Assembly: GCF_000282135.1 (NCBI RefSeq)
Contig: NZ_AKJW01000035.1
Location: 20,067-84,066, forward strand
Origin: Herbaspirillum sp. CF444
Lineage (GTDB): Bacteria; Pseudomonadota; Gammaproteobacteria; Burkholderiales; Burkholderiaceae_D
Length of the DNA: 64,000 bases
Reading direction: 5' to 3'
Below, one piece after another: positions 37,227-49,437 of the stretch (positions within the stretch are counted from its first letter, which is position 1; every line of letters starts with the position of its first letter). Made by a program: the position numbers and the translations under genes. The notes beneath the pieces are model-generated. The model saw nothing but the letters and a program-made list of their open reading frames with translations, did no database searches and had not been told where the DNA came from.

Positions 37227-38429
37227 TTATACGCGTTCGATGATGACGGCGATGCCCTGGCCGACGCCGATGCACATGGTGCACAAGGCATAGCGGCCGC
37301 CGGTGCGTTCAAGCTGGTTGAGCGCCGTCGTGATCAGGCGCGCGCCGGATGCGCCCAGCGGATGGCCGATGGCAATGGCGCCGCCGTTGGGATTGACGTG
37401 GGATGCATCGTCGGCCAGGCCGAGGTCGCGCGTCACGGCCAGGCCCTGCGCAGCAAAAGCCTCATTGAGTTCGATCACGTCCATCTGTTCCAGCTCCAGG
37501 CCGGTTTGCGCCAGCACTTTGCGCGACGCCGGCGACGGGCCGAACCCCATGATGCGCGGCGCCAGGCCGGCGGTCGCCATGCCCAGTACCTTGGCGCGCG
37601 GTTTCAGCTGGAAGCGGTCGACCGCGGCGGCCGACGCCAGCAGCACGGCGCAGGCGCCGTCGTTGACGCCGGAGGCGTTGCCGGCGGTGACGCTGCCGTC
37701 GGGGCGGACCACACCCTTGAGACGGCCCAATGCTTCCACGGTGGTGTCAGGACGCGGATGTTCGTCGTCCCTGACGATCCTGGGATCGCCTTTCTTTTGC
37801 GGGATCGTGACGGGCACGATTTCGCCGTTGAAGAAACCGGCGGCGTGGGCGGCGGCCCAGCGCTGCTGGCTGCGTACGGCGAAGGCATCCTGATCGGCGC
37901 GGTTGATCTTGAATTCGTCGGCGACGTTCTCGGCCGTCTCCGGCATCGAGTCGATGCCGTACTTGGCTTTCATGAGCGGATTGACGAAACGCCAACCGAT
38001 GGTGGTGTCTTCGATCTTCGCGCTGCGCGAGAAGGCCGACTCCGCTTTCGGCATCACAAACGGCGCGCGGGTCATGCTTTCCACGCCGCCGGCGATGACC
38101 AGATGGCATTCTCCCGCCTTGATGCTGCGCGCCGCCATGCCGACCGCGTCCATGCTCGAGCCGCACAGCCGGTTGACCGTGGTGCCGGGGACCTCCACCG
38201 GCAGGCCGGCCAGCAAACCGGCCATGCGCGCGACGTTGCGGTTGTCTTCGCCGGCCTGATTGGCGCAGCCGTAGATGATGTCGTCGATCGCGCTCCAGTC
38301 GATGCCGGGATTGCGTTCAATCAGGGCTCGGATCGGCAATGCCGCCAGATCGTCGGCGCGCACGCCGGCAAGAGCACCGCCGAAACGGCCGAAAGGGGTG
38401 CGGATGGCGTCGCAGATAAAAGCTTCCAT
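37227..38429 (-). CDS. paaJ: 3-oxoadipyl-CoA/3-oxo-5,6-dehydrosuberyl-CoA thiolase PaaJ
   Basis: 400 residues from ATG 38427-38429, with AAGGAA upstream. Degradative thiolase with nucleophile Cys89 in NRLCGSSMDAVG, the His of GHPLGASG and the second Cys in CIGVGQG. It matches the PcaF/PaaJ group (EAFICDAIRTPFGRFGGAL at the start, DEFKINRADQDAFA mid-protein). It cleaves 3-oxoadipyl-CoA to succinyl-CoA and acetyl-CoA and also the dehydrosuberyl-CoA intermediate. It lies between paaK and paaF. Confidence 0.93.
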   Translation of the reverse strand: MEAFICDAIRTPFGRFGGALAGVRADDLAALPIRALIERNPGIDWSAIDDIIYGCANQAGEDNRNVARMAGLLAGLPVEVPGTTVNRLCGSSMDAVGMAARSIKAGECHLVIAGGVESMTRAPFVMPKAESAFSRSAKIEDTTIGWRFVNPLMKAKYGIDSMPETAENVADEFKINRADQDAFAVRSQQRWAAAHAAGFFNGEIVPVTIPQKKGDPRIVRDDEHPRPDTTVEALGRLKGVVRPDGSVTAGNASGVNDGACAVLLASAAAVDRFQLKPRAKVLGMATAGLAPRIMGFGPSPASRKVLAQTGLELEQMDVIELNEAFAAQGLAVTRDLGLADDASHVNPNGGAIAIGHPLGASGARLITTALNQLERTGGRYALCTMCIGVGQGIAVIIERV

Positions 38430-38499
38430 GGTGTTCCTTGTCTGTCTTTTGTTTGTTTCTTGTCCGTTGCCGGACAGATGAATGCGTCGGTTCGTATCT

Positions 38500-39843
<1,344 letters not shown>

Positions 39844-39867
39844 GGTGGTCTCCGTAAGGAATTTACT

Positions 39868-42339
39868 CTATGGGTAATCGTTTGTTAATTGTTTCGTCGA
39901 TTCGGTATGGCGATCAACCTCAGCGGGCGTCACCGCCTCGGTCTTGCAGCCGAAATCCTTGAACAGCGTCATCTGGTCGGCATAGTGCGCCGATTGGCGG
40001 CCATCGGGCGCGATGAAGCCGCTCTGGCCGGGCGGCGCAGCCGTGCATAGCGCGACGCCATGCGCACCGAGCACCATCTTGTCGTTTTGCGAACCGCGGT
40101 TCATGAAGCTCGGCAGCGTCAACAGTTCGTCAGCACCCGCCTGCGGTGCGCCGATGAAGTTGTTGGTGAGAAACTTGTGCTTCACCACCGGCGTGCGCCA
40201 TGTCGCGGTATCGCGGCCGTAGCGCGTCTCAAGTTCGACCATGGCCTGCGTGAGCGTGGCGCGCAGCACCGCGTTCTTGTCTTCGCCGTTGAAGAAGTCG
40301 TAGGTCTGCGCAACGCCGGCTCCGGAGCCCAGCAGTGCGTTGTAGACCAGCTTCATGCCGTTGCCGGGCCGGATGCTGGCTATCTGCGTGTCGCCGGCAT
40401 AGCCGTTGTCCGCATAGGCCGCGAACACCTCTGGCGGCAGGTCGTCGGCCAGCACCGTTTTGTAGAGGATGGGCAGCCAGTGCATCATCAGCGTGGTGGC
40501 GGGACTGTCGTAGACACCGCGTTCGGTCGGGTCATCGTTGAGCATGTTCCAGTTGGCCAGCAGCTGCGCCGCACGGCGCGCAGGATCGGTGGCGGGAAGG
40601 TCGCGCGTGGCCTCGAGGACGAAAGGCAGCATGTAGCGGGCATTGGTGTCCGCGTAGGCGGTGGTGCGATTGAGCGCCCACAGTTCGTCAGGCGTCAGCC
40701 TGGGCTTGGCTTCGAGGCGCGCGGTGAACTCGCGCACGCGGTCCACCACCGAATAGTTGCCGCCGTCGCTCACTGCGCCTGGCGCCGACTGGTTGTTCCA
40801 GTTGGCGATGTATCCCTGCGCCGGATTGAAGGTCTTCGGGTTGTCGCTGAAGGGGCGGATGCCAAGCCATTCCATCGAACCGTCGCCCACCGCGGGCAGC
40901 CGGATGTCCTGCGCGGCCGGGCGGATCGGCAGGCGGCCGGGAGACACGTAGCCGATGTTGCCATCGGTGTCCGCGTAGTACCAGTTGATGGTGATGGCCA
41001 CGCGCGAGGCCTGCGCCAGCCATTGATCCCAATTCGTCGCCTGCATCGAATGGATCCAGCCAAGCAAGGACGCCAGTTCGTAGCCGTCCCAGCTGCGCTT
41101 CATCGCATAGGCAGTGCCATTCGGCAAGTCGAAATTGGTGACGATGCCATGTACGGTGGCGTAGACGTCCACGCTCTGGTCGGCTTGGCCCTTGACACGG
41201 ATCACCTCGGTGCGCCTGGTCATCGGGCGCATCGTTCCGTTGAACAGATACTCGTGCGGGTTGGCCGGGTTGAGCTTCTCCTGGTACATGTCGTTCACGT
41301 CCAGCGGGCCGGCGGTGGCGCCCCAGGCGATCTTGCCGTTGGTGCCGAAGAGGACCACAGGGTACGCGAACGGCGTGTTGCCGGTGACGTCGAAACCGGC
41401 GCCGTGCAGGCCGATGCCGAACACATAGGACGGATTGAACCAGTTGAATTGCGGGCCGTTGATGAAGACCGTGCTGCCGTCGGTGGTCTTGTTCGGTCCG
41501 GCGATCCAGAGGTTGCTGGCGACCGGACGGGTCCAGGGTTCGGCGACGCCGCGGCGGGCCGCGTCAATGTCGTTGCGAGCGGTCAACAATCCGGGCGAGA
41601 CGGGCGCAAGGCGGACGGCATTGCCATCGATAGGCGATGACGCCGTCTTGAGGGGGGCAGCCGTGCGCGGCACGGTGGTTGGCGCGAGAGGGTCTTCCAC
41701 CCAGCGGATCTGGTCGAACAGCCGGCGGCCGGCGACATCGCCCCGTGCCTTGCGCAGTTGATCCAGCAATCGCAGGTTGGCGACTTCACTGCTCACATTG
41801 GAATAGCGGTTCGCCATGGTGCCGATCCAGATCATGGCCACGTCGTAACCGGTCCAGTCGGCCTTGGGCTTGAAGCCAGCATCGTTGAACTGCTTGGGCA
41901 ACAGTGTTGCCTGCGCCTTCAGCACCTCGTTGATGCGGGCGTTGAAGCCGGCGGCATAGCCGTCGAAGATGGCCTTGTCGTCGGCCGACAGCGCCGCCAT
42001 CTGCGCGCGGATGGCGGCAGGCGTGAAACCGGAACGGCTTCCCTTGTCGAGTGCGACATAGGCCGGCCCCATCACTTCGGAGACGGTGCCGAGTACGGCG
42101 CGGCGGGCCATTTCCATCTGGAACAGGCGGTCCTCGGCGACCGCATAGCCGAATCCGTGGAACAGGCCGCGCACGTCGTTGGCGTAGACGTGAGGGATTC
42201 CGTAGCCGTCGCGTTTGATGGTGATCTTGCCGGCAGGAACGGTGGCGTGGTCTGGCGCTTGCGCCGATGCGAGGGCCACGCATGTGACCAGCGCGAGGGC
42301 GGCACAAGTGCGAGGGATCAATCTGGAACGGTGTTGCAT
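39868..42339 (-). CDS. Penicillin G acylase-type N-terminal-nucleophile hydrolase
   Basis: 823 residues from ATG 42337-42339, with GGAG upstream; E. coli penicillin G acylase is about 846. There is a signal peptide (residues 1-26, ending ASA), so it is exported. The precursor should self-cleave before Ser275: the beta chain would start SNLWIAGPNK, very like the SNMW start of the E. coli enzyme, and the following INGPQFNW, GIGLHGAGFDVTGNTPFAYP and GATAG segments also match. The family is an Ntn hydrolase that cuts phenylacetyl amides. It sits within the paa operon, between paaI and paaK, so release of phenylacetate for catabolism is a plausible native role. Confidence 0.88.
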   Translation of the reverse strand: MQHRSRLIPRTCAALALVTCVALASAQAPDHATVPAGKITIKRDGYGIPHVYANDVRGLFHGFGYAVAEDRLFQMEMARRAVLGTVSEVMGPAYVALDKGSRSGFTPAAIRAQMAALSADDKAIFDGYAAGFNARINEVLKAQATLLPKQFNDAGFKPKADWTGYDVAMIWIGTMANRYSNVSSEVANLRLLDQLRKARGDVAGRRLFDQIRWVEDPLAPTTVPRTAAPLKTASSPIDGNAVRLAPVSPGLLTARNDIDAARRGVAEPWTRPVASNLWIAGPNKTTDGSTVFINGPQFNWFNPSYVFGIGLHGAGFDVTGNTPFAYPVVLFGTNGKIAWGATAGPLDVNDMYQEKLNPANPHEYLFNGTMRPMTRRTEVIRVKGQADQSVDVYATVHGIVTNFDLPNGTAYAMKRSWDGYELASLLGWIHSMQATNWDQWLAQASRVAITINWYYADTDGNIGYVSPGRLPIRPAAQDIRLPAVGDGSMEWLGIRPFSDNPKTFNPAQGYIANWNNQSAPGAVSDGGNYSVVDRVREFTARLEAKPRLTPDELWALNRTTAYADTNARYMLPFVLEATRDLPATDPARRAAQLLANWNMLNDDPTERGVYDSPATTLMMHWLPILYKTVLADDLPPEVFAAYADNGYAGDTQIASIRPGNGMKLVYNALLGSGAGVAQTYDFFNGEDKNAVLRATLTQAMVELETRYGRDTATWRTPVVKHKFLTNNFIGAPQAGADELLTLPSFMNRGSQNDKMVLGAHGVALCTAAPPGQSGFIAPDGRQSAHYADQMTLFKDFGCKTEAVTPAEVDRHTESTKQLTNDYP

Positions 42340-42416
42340 GAGGGTCTCCGTACGGGATCTGCTCCGTGAGCGATCGTTTTCAAGAAGCGTTTTTAATAAG
42401 CGCTTTGTTGCAATGT

Positions 42417-42929
42417 TCAGGGCGCAGGTACTGCCGCGGCTTTCGCCAGCGCAGTCGCGTCGAGCCCGGCGATGACTTCGCCCTTGATGCGATACGACTT
42501 GCCGCGAAACAGCGCGATGCGTTTGCCGTGCTGGTTGGTCACGGTGATGTCGTAGACGCCGGTGCGTCCCGCCAGCGATTGCTCGACCGCTTCCGCCGTG
42601 AGCACGTCGTTGACGGCGCCCGGGGCCAGGTACTCGATGCTGCAGCCGGACGCGACGGTCGTCTGGTTGCGGCTGTTGCACGAAAATGCAAACGCGCTGT
42701 CGGCCAGTGCGAAGATGAACCCGCCATGGCAGGACGCGTGGCCGTTGAGCATGTCCGAACGCACCAGCATCGAGAGGCGGGCATAGCCGGGGCGTACTTC
42801 GTGGATCTTCATGCCCAGCGATTGCGTCGCGTTGTCGCGCGCATACATGGCCTTCGCGGTGGCGTCGGCCAGCGTCTGCGCTTCTTCGGGGCTCAGCGGA
42901 GCGGGGATGTTGATGCTTGCTTCAGCCAT
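42417..42929 (-). CDS. paaI: Hydroxyphenylacetyl-CoA/acyl-CoA thioesterase PaaI
   Basis: 170 residues. Hotdog-fold thioesterase with the PaaI signature NGHASCHGGFIFALADSAFAFSCNS, containing the catalytic-type aspartate. In the pathway it hydrolyses dead-end CoA thioesters such as ring-hydroxylated phenylacetyl-CoA and so frees coenzyme A. Its ATG overlaps the end of paaH by 8 bp, which shows co-translation. The N-terminus (about 15 residues) is longer than in E. coli PaaI. Confidence 0.93.
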   Translation of the reverse strand: MAEASINIPAPLSPEEAQTLADATAKAMYARDNATQSLGMKIHEVRPGYARLSMLVRSDMLNGHASCHGGFIFALADSAFAFSCNSRNQTTVASGCSIEYLAPGAVNDVLTAEAVEQSLAGRTGVYDITVTNQHGKRIALFRGKSYRIKGEVIAGLDATALAKAAAVPAP

Positions 42930-44474
42930 GGAATCGTCCTCCTGCGGCAGTTTTTCTCATGATCAGCGGCGACACGCGATAGCGGTCTTCGCCGTAGGCG
43001 TTCGCCAGATGCGACAGCACGTCGGCGATTGTTTCCAGGCCGATGGCGTCGGCCCAGGCCAGCGGCCCGCGCGGATAGTTGACGCCTTTTTGCATCGCCA
43101 TGTCGGCGTCGGCGGCGCTGCATACGCCCTGGTTGACGGTATCGGCGGCTTCGTTGGCCAGCATCGCGACGGTGCGCATGACCGCCATGCCCGGCACGTC
43201 GTCCAGGCGCGAGACGGCAAAACCGGCCGCTTGCAACAACGCGACGATCGCGTCGCCGGCGGCCTTGCTGCACTGATCGGCGCGACTCACCGCGATGCGG
43301 GTTGCCTTGTTGAAGTCCAGCGCGAGATCGATCAGCACGGTGTCCGGATGACGATTGTCGCTGGCGCGCTGCGTGGCGCTGCGGCCGTCGGTCAGATAGG
43401 CCCTGGCGCTGCCGCACTGGAGCACCAGATTGTCGGCGCCGGGAACAATGACGCGTTCGACACTGATGCCGCTCAGACGCGCTGCCAGCGCCTCGGTTAG
43501 CGGCCCGGTGCCGTACAACTGCACCACGGCGGAGAGCAGTGCCGCGGCAGCCTCGGTGGCCGGCGCCGGCATGGCGGCAGCGTCGCCGTAGAGATAGAAG
43601 CCGCGCCCGCTCTTGCGACCGAGGAATCCCGCGTTGACAAGTTCCTGTTGAATCAGCGAAGGCGTAAAGCGCGGGTCGGTGAAGTAGGCATTGAACACCG
43701 ACTGCGTCACCGCAAAATTGACGTCGTGGCCGATCAAATCCATCAGCTCGAACGGTCCCATGCGGAAACCGCCGGCTTCGCGCAGGATGGCGTCGATGGT
43801 GGCCGGCTCGGCCGCCTGCTCGTTGAGGATGCGCAAGGCCTCGGCGTAATAGGGACGCGCCACGCGATTGACGATGAAGCCCGGCGTCGATTTGGTATGC
43901 ACCGGGCTCTTGCCCCAGGCCAGCGCGGTGTCGTACACGCAGGCGGCCACGGTCGCGTCGCTGGCCAGTCCGCTGATGATCTCGACCAGCGCCATCAAGG
44001 GCACCGGGTTGAAGAAGTGCATGCCCACCAGACGTTGCGGCAGCCGGAGTGCGGCACCGATGCTGGTGATGGAAATCGACGACGTGTTGCTGGCGAAGAT
44101 GCAGTCGTCCGCGACCACGGCTTCAAGGTCGGCGAACAGCTTGCGTTTGACGTCCAGGTTTTCGACGATGGCTTCGACCACCAGGCCGGCTTCGGCCAGG
44201 GCGGACAACTCTGCCGCCGGACGCAGACGGCTTGCAGCGGCGCGCGCCTCATCGGTCGTCATGCGACCTTTGCCGGCCAGCTTGTCGAACATGCCGCCGA
44301 TGTCGGCGATGGCCTTGGCGACCGCTTCCGGCCGCGTGTCGAACAATTGCACGGTGTAGCCGGCGGCGGCGGCTACCTGTGCGATGCCGGCGCCCATCGC
44401 GCCGCTGCCGATCACGGCAACCGTGCGCGATGGTGGCAGTGCCAGCGCTTTTGGATAACTTGTACCGGGCATGC

Positions 44475-44478
<4 letters not shown>
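42922..44478 (-). CDS. paaH: 3-hydroxyadipyl-CoA dehydrogenase PaaH
   Basis: 518 residues. An N-terminal NAD-binding fold with GSGAMGAGIAQVAA at about 22-35 is followed by the 3-hydroxyacyl-CoA dehydrogenase helical domain (HFFNPVPLMALVEI, then GFIVNRVARPYYAEALRI) and a second, shorter dehydrogenase-type C-terminal domain (about 400-510). This duplicated layout is characteristic of PaaH-type proteins. It oxidises 3-hydroxyadipyl-CoA to 3-oxoadipyl-CoA with NAD. The start overlaps the paaG stop (ATGA). Confidence 0.94.
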
Positions 44479-45266
<788 letters not shown>

Positions 45267-45283
45267 GGCTGATTCCTTGATGT

Positions 45284-46948
45284 TTAAACGGGCTCGCGGG
45301 TCTGCACCACGCGGAAACGTCCGGCCACGAAAGCCGAATCGGCCAGCGCGGCATTGGCAGCCGGATTCGCGCCGGTGCCGTGGTAGTCGCTGAACGCCGC
45401 AGACTGATTGACGAACACGCCGCCGGTCAGATTGAGCGACAGCGCCACGCCCGCGTCGGCGGCAGCCTCGCCGAGCGCTTGCTTGACGGCGGCGCTGGTG
45501 GTGTAAGCCGACAGCGACAGCGCACCGTGCTCGCGCACGGTCTTCTCGGCCAGTGCGATGCCGGCGGCGGTGCTGTCGGTGGCAATGGCGAACGAGATCG
45601 GTCCGAAGAATTCTTCTGTCACGGCCTTGCCGTCGGCGGCCTTCACCAGCAATGGCGTGCGGATACGCGCCTCGGGAAATTGCGGATGCTGCAGCGAGGT
45701 GCTGTCCAGCACCACGTCGCCGATCTTGCGCGCCGCCTCGATGCGATCGAGCACGGCGGTGTTCTGGATCGCGCCGAGCAGTTCCACCGCCTTGGCCGGA
45801 TCGCCGGTCAATTTGTTGATGGCTTCGCCGATCGCAGCCACCACGGCGTCGAAGCTCACGTGGCCTTCGGCGGTGGCTATGCCGTCTTTCGGGATGTAGA
45901 TATTCTGCGGCGTGGTGCACATCTGGCCGGAGTACAAGACAAGAGAGAAAGCGATATTGCGCGCCATGCCCTTGAAGTCGGCGGTCGAGTCGATGATGAT
46001 CTGGTTGACGCCGGACTTTTCGGTGAAGACCTGAGCCTGCACCGCATTGCGCTCCAGCCAGTTGCCGTTGGCGGCGCTGCCGGTGAAGTCGATCAGCTTG
46101 ATCTCGGGACGCAGCGCCAGTTCGGTGGCGACCTTGTCGCCGGCCTCATGCGCCACCAGGGTGACGACGTCGGGGTGGTAGCCGGCTTCGGCGATAACCG
46201 CGCGGGCGATTTCGACGGTGATCGCCAGCGGCAGGATGGCGCCGGGATGCGGTTTGACGATGACGGCATTGCCGGTCGCCAGGTCGGCGAACAGGCCGGG
46301 ATAGCTGTTCCAGGTTGGGAAGGTGCAGCAGCCGATTACCAGGCCGATGCCGCGCGGCACGATGCGGAAGCTCTTCTGCATCTTCAGCGGATCGTGCTTG
46401 CCTTGCGGTTTTTCCCAGTGTGCGCCGGCCGGGATGCGGCTTGTTTCCTGCCAGGCGTAGGCGATCGCTTCGACTGCGCGGTCTTGCGCATGCGGGCCGC
46501 CGGCCTGGAAGGCCATCATGTAGGCTTGGCCGGTGGTATGCATGACGGCGTGGGCGATTTCAAAACTGCGGGCGTTCAGGCGGGCGACGATTTCCAGCGC
46601 GACGCCGGTCCAGACTTCCGGTCCGGCTTTGCGCCATGTGGCGCCGGCTGCGGCCACGCCTTGCAGCAACTGGTCGACGTCGGTTTTCGGATAAGTGATG
46701 CCGAGCGCGGGACCGTAAGGCGAGACTTCGTTGCCGATGCCAGCGCCGCCGACGGTGCCGGCCTGATCGATCTCGAATGGACGGTTGAGGTGCGCATCGT
46801 AAGCGGTCTTGCCGTCGTCGGCAGCGGTTTCGCCATAGACGCGCGGGCTTGGGCTTTCGCTGTACGGGCTCCAGTAACCGCGCTCGGCGATGGCTTGCAG
46901 CGCCGTGTCCAGCGTGGCGCGGTGGCGCTCAAAAAAAGTGGTCGTCAT
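45284..46948 (-). CDS. paaN: Aldehyde dehydrogenase-family phenylacetate degradation protein PaaN
   Basis: 554 residues with AGGAG before the ATG. Aldehyde dehydrogenase fold with Glu310 (VFTEKSGVN) and catalytic Cys344 (YSGQMCTTPQNIYIP). The C-terminus (VNQSAAFSDYHGTGANPAANAAL) matches the single-domain PaaN family found in Burkholderiales paa operons. It lacks the MaoC hydratase domain of PaaZ. It may oxidise the open-ring semialdehyde. Since a complete two-domain PaaZ is encoded at 53946, the two enzymes overlap at least partly, and the exact step for PaaN is uncertain. Confidence 0.9.
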   Translation of the reverse strand: MTTTFFERHRATLDTALQAIAERGYWSPYSESPSPRVYGETAADDGKTAYDAHLNRPFEIDQAGTVGGAGIGNEVSPYGPALGITYPKTDVDQLLQGVAAAGATWRKAGPEVWTGVALEIVARLNARSFEIAHAVMHTTGQAYMMAFQAGGPHAQDRAVEAIAYAWQETSRIPAGAHWEKPQGKHDPLKMQKSFRIVPRGIGLVIGCCTFPTWNSYPGLFADLATGNAVIVKPHPGAILPLAITVEIARAVIAEAGYHPDVVTLVAHEAGDKVATELALRPEIKLIDFTGSAANGNWLERNAVQAQVFTEKSGVNQIIIDSTADFKGMARNIAFSLVLYSGQMCTTPQNIYIPKDGIATAEGHVSFDAVVAAIGEAINKLTGDPAKAVELLGAIQNTAVLDRIEAARKIGDVVLDSTSLQHPQFPEARIRTPLLVKAADGKAVTEEFFGPISFAIATDSTAAGIALAEKTVREHGALSLSAYTTSAAVKQALGEAAADAGVALSLNLTGGVFVNQSAAFSDYHGTGANPAANAALADSAFVAGRFRVVQTREPV

Positions 46949-46985
46949 GTTGTCTCCTGAATGATGGGTGTTGGCCGACCTGGGA

Positions 46986-48059
46986 TTAATTGTCCTGATC
47001 GAAGTCGATCAACAGCTTGTCGGTGACCGGGAAGCTCTGGCAGCTCAGCACGAAGCCGCGCGCGATTTCATAGTCTTCCAGGCAGTAGTTGGCGTCCATG
47101 TCGACCTTGCCTTCGACGATCTTGCAGCGGCAGGTGGCGCAGACGCCGCCCTTGCACGAGTAGCGCATGTCGATGCCGTGCTTGAGGCCGGCATCCAGCA
47201 GCGATTCTTTTTCCTTCTCCATGGTGAAGACGGTGTGGTAACCGTCGACGATCACGGTGACTTCGCATTCCTGCCTGCCGACCACCGGACGGGCGGCCAC
47301 GGCCTTGTGTTTCGGGATGCTGGCGGCGAACAGTTCGACCTTGATGTCGGCCTTGTCCATGCCGTTGGCTTGCAGCGATTCACTGACGGCGTGGAGCATG
47401 TCTTCCGGACCGCAGATGAAGGCGGCGTCGATGTCGTCGAGAGCTATCCACGACTTGAAGAACTGGTCGCACTTTTCGCGTGTAATACGACCGTTGAACA
47501 ATTCGACGTCCTGCTGTTCGCGGCTCATGACGTAGACGATGTTGAGGCGTTGAAGATAAGTGTCCTTCAGGTCGGTCAGTTCTTCCTTGAAGATCACCGA
47601 CGACGAGGCGCGGTTGCCGTAGACCAGCGTGAAGCGGCTGTCCGGTTCGGCCAGCAGCGTGGTCTTGATGATCGACAGCATCGGCGTGATGCCGCTGCCG
47701 GCGGCAAAGGCCAGGTAGTGCTTCTGGTTGGCGGCGTCCAGCGGCAGGTTGAAGTGGCCCATCGGCGGCATCACTTGCAGGCTCTGGCCGGGCTTGAGCG
47801 TGTCGTTGGCCCAGGTGGAGAAGACGCCGCCCTGGGTGCGCTTGATCGCCACGCGCAACTGCTCGTCCTGCACGGCGGAGCAGATTGAGTAGGAGCGGCG
47901 CAAGTCTTCGCCGTTGACTTCGGAACGCAGCGTCAGATGCTGGCCTTGCTTGTACTGAAAGGTCGCTTTGAGTTCTGCCGGCACGTCGAACGAGACGACG
48001 ATGGTGTCGCGGGTTTCGTTCTTCACGCTGCCGACGGTCAGAGGATAAAATTTGCTCAT
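46986..48059 (-). CDS. paaE: Phenylacetyl-CoA epoxidase reductase subunit PaaE
   Basis: 357 residues. N-terminal FAD domain (RRSYSICSA near 54), NADPH-binding domain (GSGITPMLSI near 121) and a C-terminal plant-type [2Fe-2S] ferredoxin domain with Cys302, Cys307, Cys310 and Cys340. It passes electrons from NADPH to the di-iron centre of PaaA. It lies between paaD and paaN on the same strand, in the normal paaABCDE order. Confidence 0.95.
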   Translation of the reverse strand: MSKFYPLTVGSVKNETRDTIVVSFDVPAELKATFQYKQGQHLTLRSEVNGEDLRRSYSICSAVQDEQLRVAIKRTQGGVFSTWANDTLKPGQSLQVMPPMGHFNLPLDAANQKHYLAFAAGSGITPMLSIIKTTLLAEPDSRFTLVYGNRASSSVIFKEELTDLKDTYLQRLNIVYVMSREQQDVELFNGRITREKCDQFFKSWIALDDIDAAFICGPEDMLHAVSESLQANGMDKADIKVELFAASIPKHKAVAARPVVGRQECEVTVIVDGYHTVFTMEKEKESLLDAGLKHGIDMRYSCKGGVCATCRCKIVEGKVDMDANYCLEDYEIARGFVLSCQSFPVTDKLLIDFDQDN

Positions 48060-48114
48060 GATGAGTGTCTGCCTGATGTCCTGGATACTGGATACGGAGT
48101 TGCCTATTGATGGC

Positions 48115-48666
48115 TCAATGGGCCTTGAAATAATCGAACGGCTCCAGGCAATCCTTGCACTGGTACAAGGACTTGCAGGAGGTTGAGCCGAACTGGCTGA
48201 CGCAGACGGTATGCATCGACCCGCAATGCGGGCAGGCCACCTTGGGCGCCTGCAGCCGTTTGCGGCTGATGCCGCTGATGTCGATGACCTGCTGCGCCGG
48301 CGGTGCGATGCCGTAGTCCTTCAACTGGCTCCTGCCGTGTTCGCTCATCCAGTCGGTGCTCCAGGCCGGCGACAGCCTGGTCTGGATGGCGACGTCGGAG
48401 ACGCCGTGCTGTTGCAGCACGGCGATGATCTCCTTGGAAATCACGTTCATGGCGGGGCAGCCGGAGTAGGTCGGCGTGATCACGACGGTGCATTGCACTT
48501 CCTGATCGGCAGCGTCGATGTCCGCAGGCGTGCCGATGTGCACGTCGCGCACGATGCCCAGGTCCACCACCGAAATCACCGGGATTTCAGGATCGGGGAC
48601 CTGATGCAGCCAGCCCCAGATCTGCTCTCTGAGCTGAAGCCGTCGATCGGAAGCGCTCGCGTTCAC
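48115..48666 (-). CDS. paaD: Epoxidase assembly/iron-sulfur protein PaaD
   Basis: 183 residues from a GTG start at 48664-48666 that overlaps the paaC stop as GTGA; GGAG lies at good distance. No ATG is available near the N-terminus, so GTG is favoured. The MIP18/DUF59-type domain (VPDPEIPVISVVDLGIVRDV, TPTYSGCPAMNVI) is followed by a cysteine-rich C-terminus (CPHCGS, then C and CKDC) that suits a metal or Fe-S site. PaaD is needed for a functional PaaABCE epoxidase, probably through Fe-S maturation. Confidence 0.93.
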   Translation of the reverse strand: MNASASDRRLQLREQIWGWLHQVPDPEIPVISVVDLGIVRDVHIGTPADIDAADQEVQCTVVITPTYSGCPAMNVISKEIIAVLQQHGVSDVAIQTRLSPAWSTDWMSEHGRSQLKDYGIAPPAQQVIDISGISRKRLQAPKVACPHCGSMHTVCVSQFGSTSCKSLYQCKDCLEPFDYFKAH

Positions 48667-49415
48667 CAGCTCGCTCCGGGATAGGCGCGTTGCAGGAACT
48701 GCATTTCCGCCAACAGATAGCCGAGGTGCTCGGTGTGCTTGCCTTGCTTGCCGCCGCTTTGCATCCAGGCGTCGGCCGGCGGCGTTTGCAAGGTCGCTTC
48801 GCCAAGGATTTCCTGCACGTGCTGCAGCCATTGGGTGCGGATCATCTCCGTGGCCGGCGCTGCGCCTTCTTGCACCATCGCCTGATCGGCGGCGTCGCTG
48901 CTGAACAGTTCGCCGGTATACATCCACAGCTGATCGACGGCTTGCTGCACCATGCGCCGGCTCAGCTCGGTGCCGTCGCCCAGGCGTACGATCAGGTCGC
49001 CGCTGCGGCGCACGTGGTAGGTCACTTCCTTGATCGACTTGAGCGCGATTTCGACGATGCGTGGATCGCTCGATTTCGCCAGCTCGTTGAGCAGGAAATA
49101 GTGCCATGCATCGAAGAAGAACTGGCGCACCAGCGTGTCGGCGTAGTTGCCGTTGGGCTGCTCCACCAGCAGCAGGTTGCTGAACTGATGCGCGTCGCGC
49201 AGGAAGGCCAGTTGGTCTTCGCTGCGGCCGGCGCCTTCCAGCTCGGCGGCGTAAGCCAGCCACAGGCGCGCCTGGCCGATCAAATCCAGTGCGACGTTGG
49301 TCAAGGCCATATCCTCTTCCAGCGCCGGTCCCTTGCCGCACCATTCGGACAGACGCTGGCTGAGGATCAGCGCGTTGTCGCCGAGGCGGCGTACATAAGT
49401 TGCTTTATCTGACAT
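48663..49415 (-). CDS. paaC: Phenylacetyl-CoA epoxidase structural subunit PaaC
   Basis: 250 residues. Ferritin-like fold of the PaaA/PaaC family; residues LGDNALILSQRLSEWCGKGP and DLIGQARLWLAYAAELEG match PaaC. It pairs with PaaA as the non-catalytic structural subunit of the ring epoxidase. It lies 22 bp after paaB and overlaps paaD by a GTGA junction. Confidence 0.95.
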   Translation of the reverse strand: MSDKATYVRRLGDNALILSQRLSEWCGKGPALEEDMALTNVALDLIGQARLWLAYAAELEGAGRSEDQLAFLRDAHQFSNLLLVEQPNGNYADTLVRQFFFDAWHYFLLNELAKSSDPRIVEIALKSIKEVTYHVRRSGDLIVRLGDGTELSRRMVQQAVDQLWMYTGELFSSDAADQAMVQEGAAPATEMIRTQWLQHVQEILGEATLQTPPADAWMQSGGKQGKHTEHLGYLLAEMQFLQRAYPGASW

Positions 49416-49437
49416 GCCGGTATCCTGAGCGCAAGGT

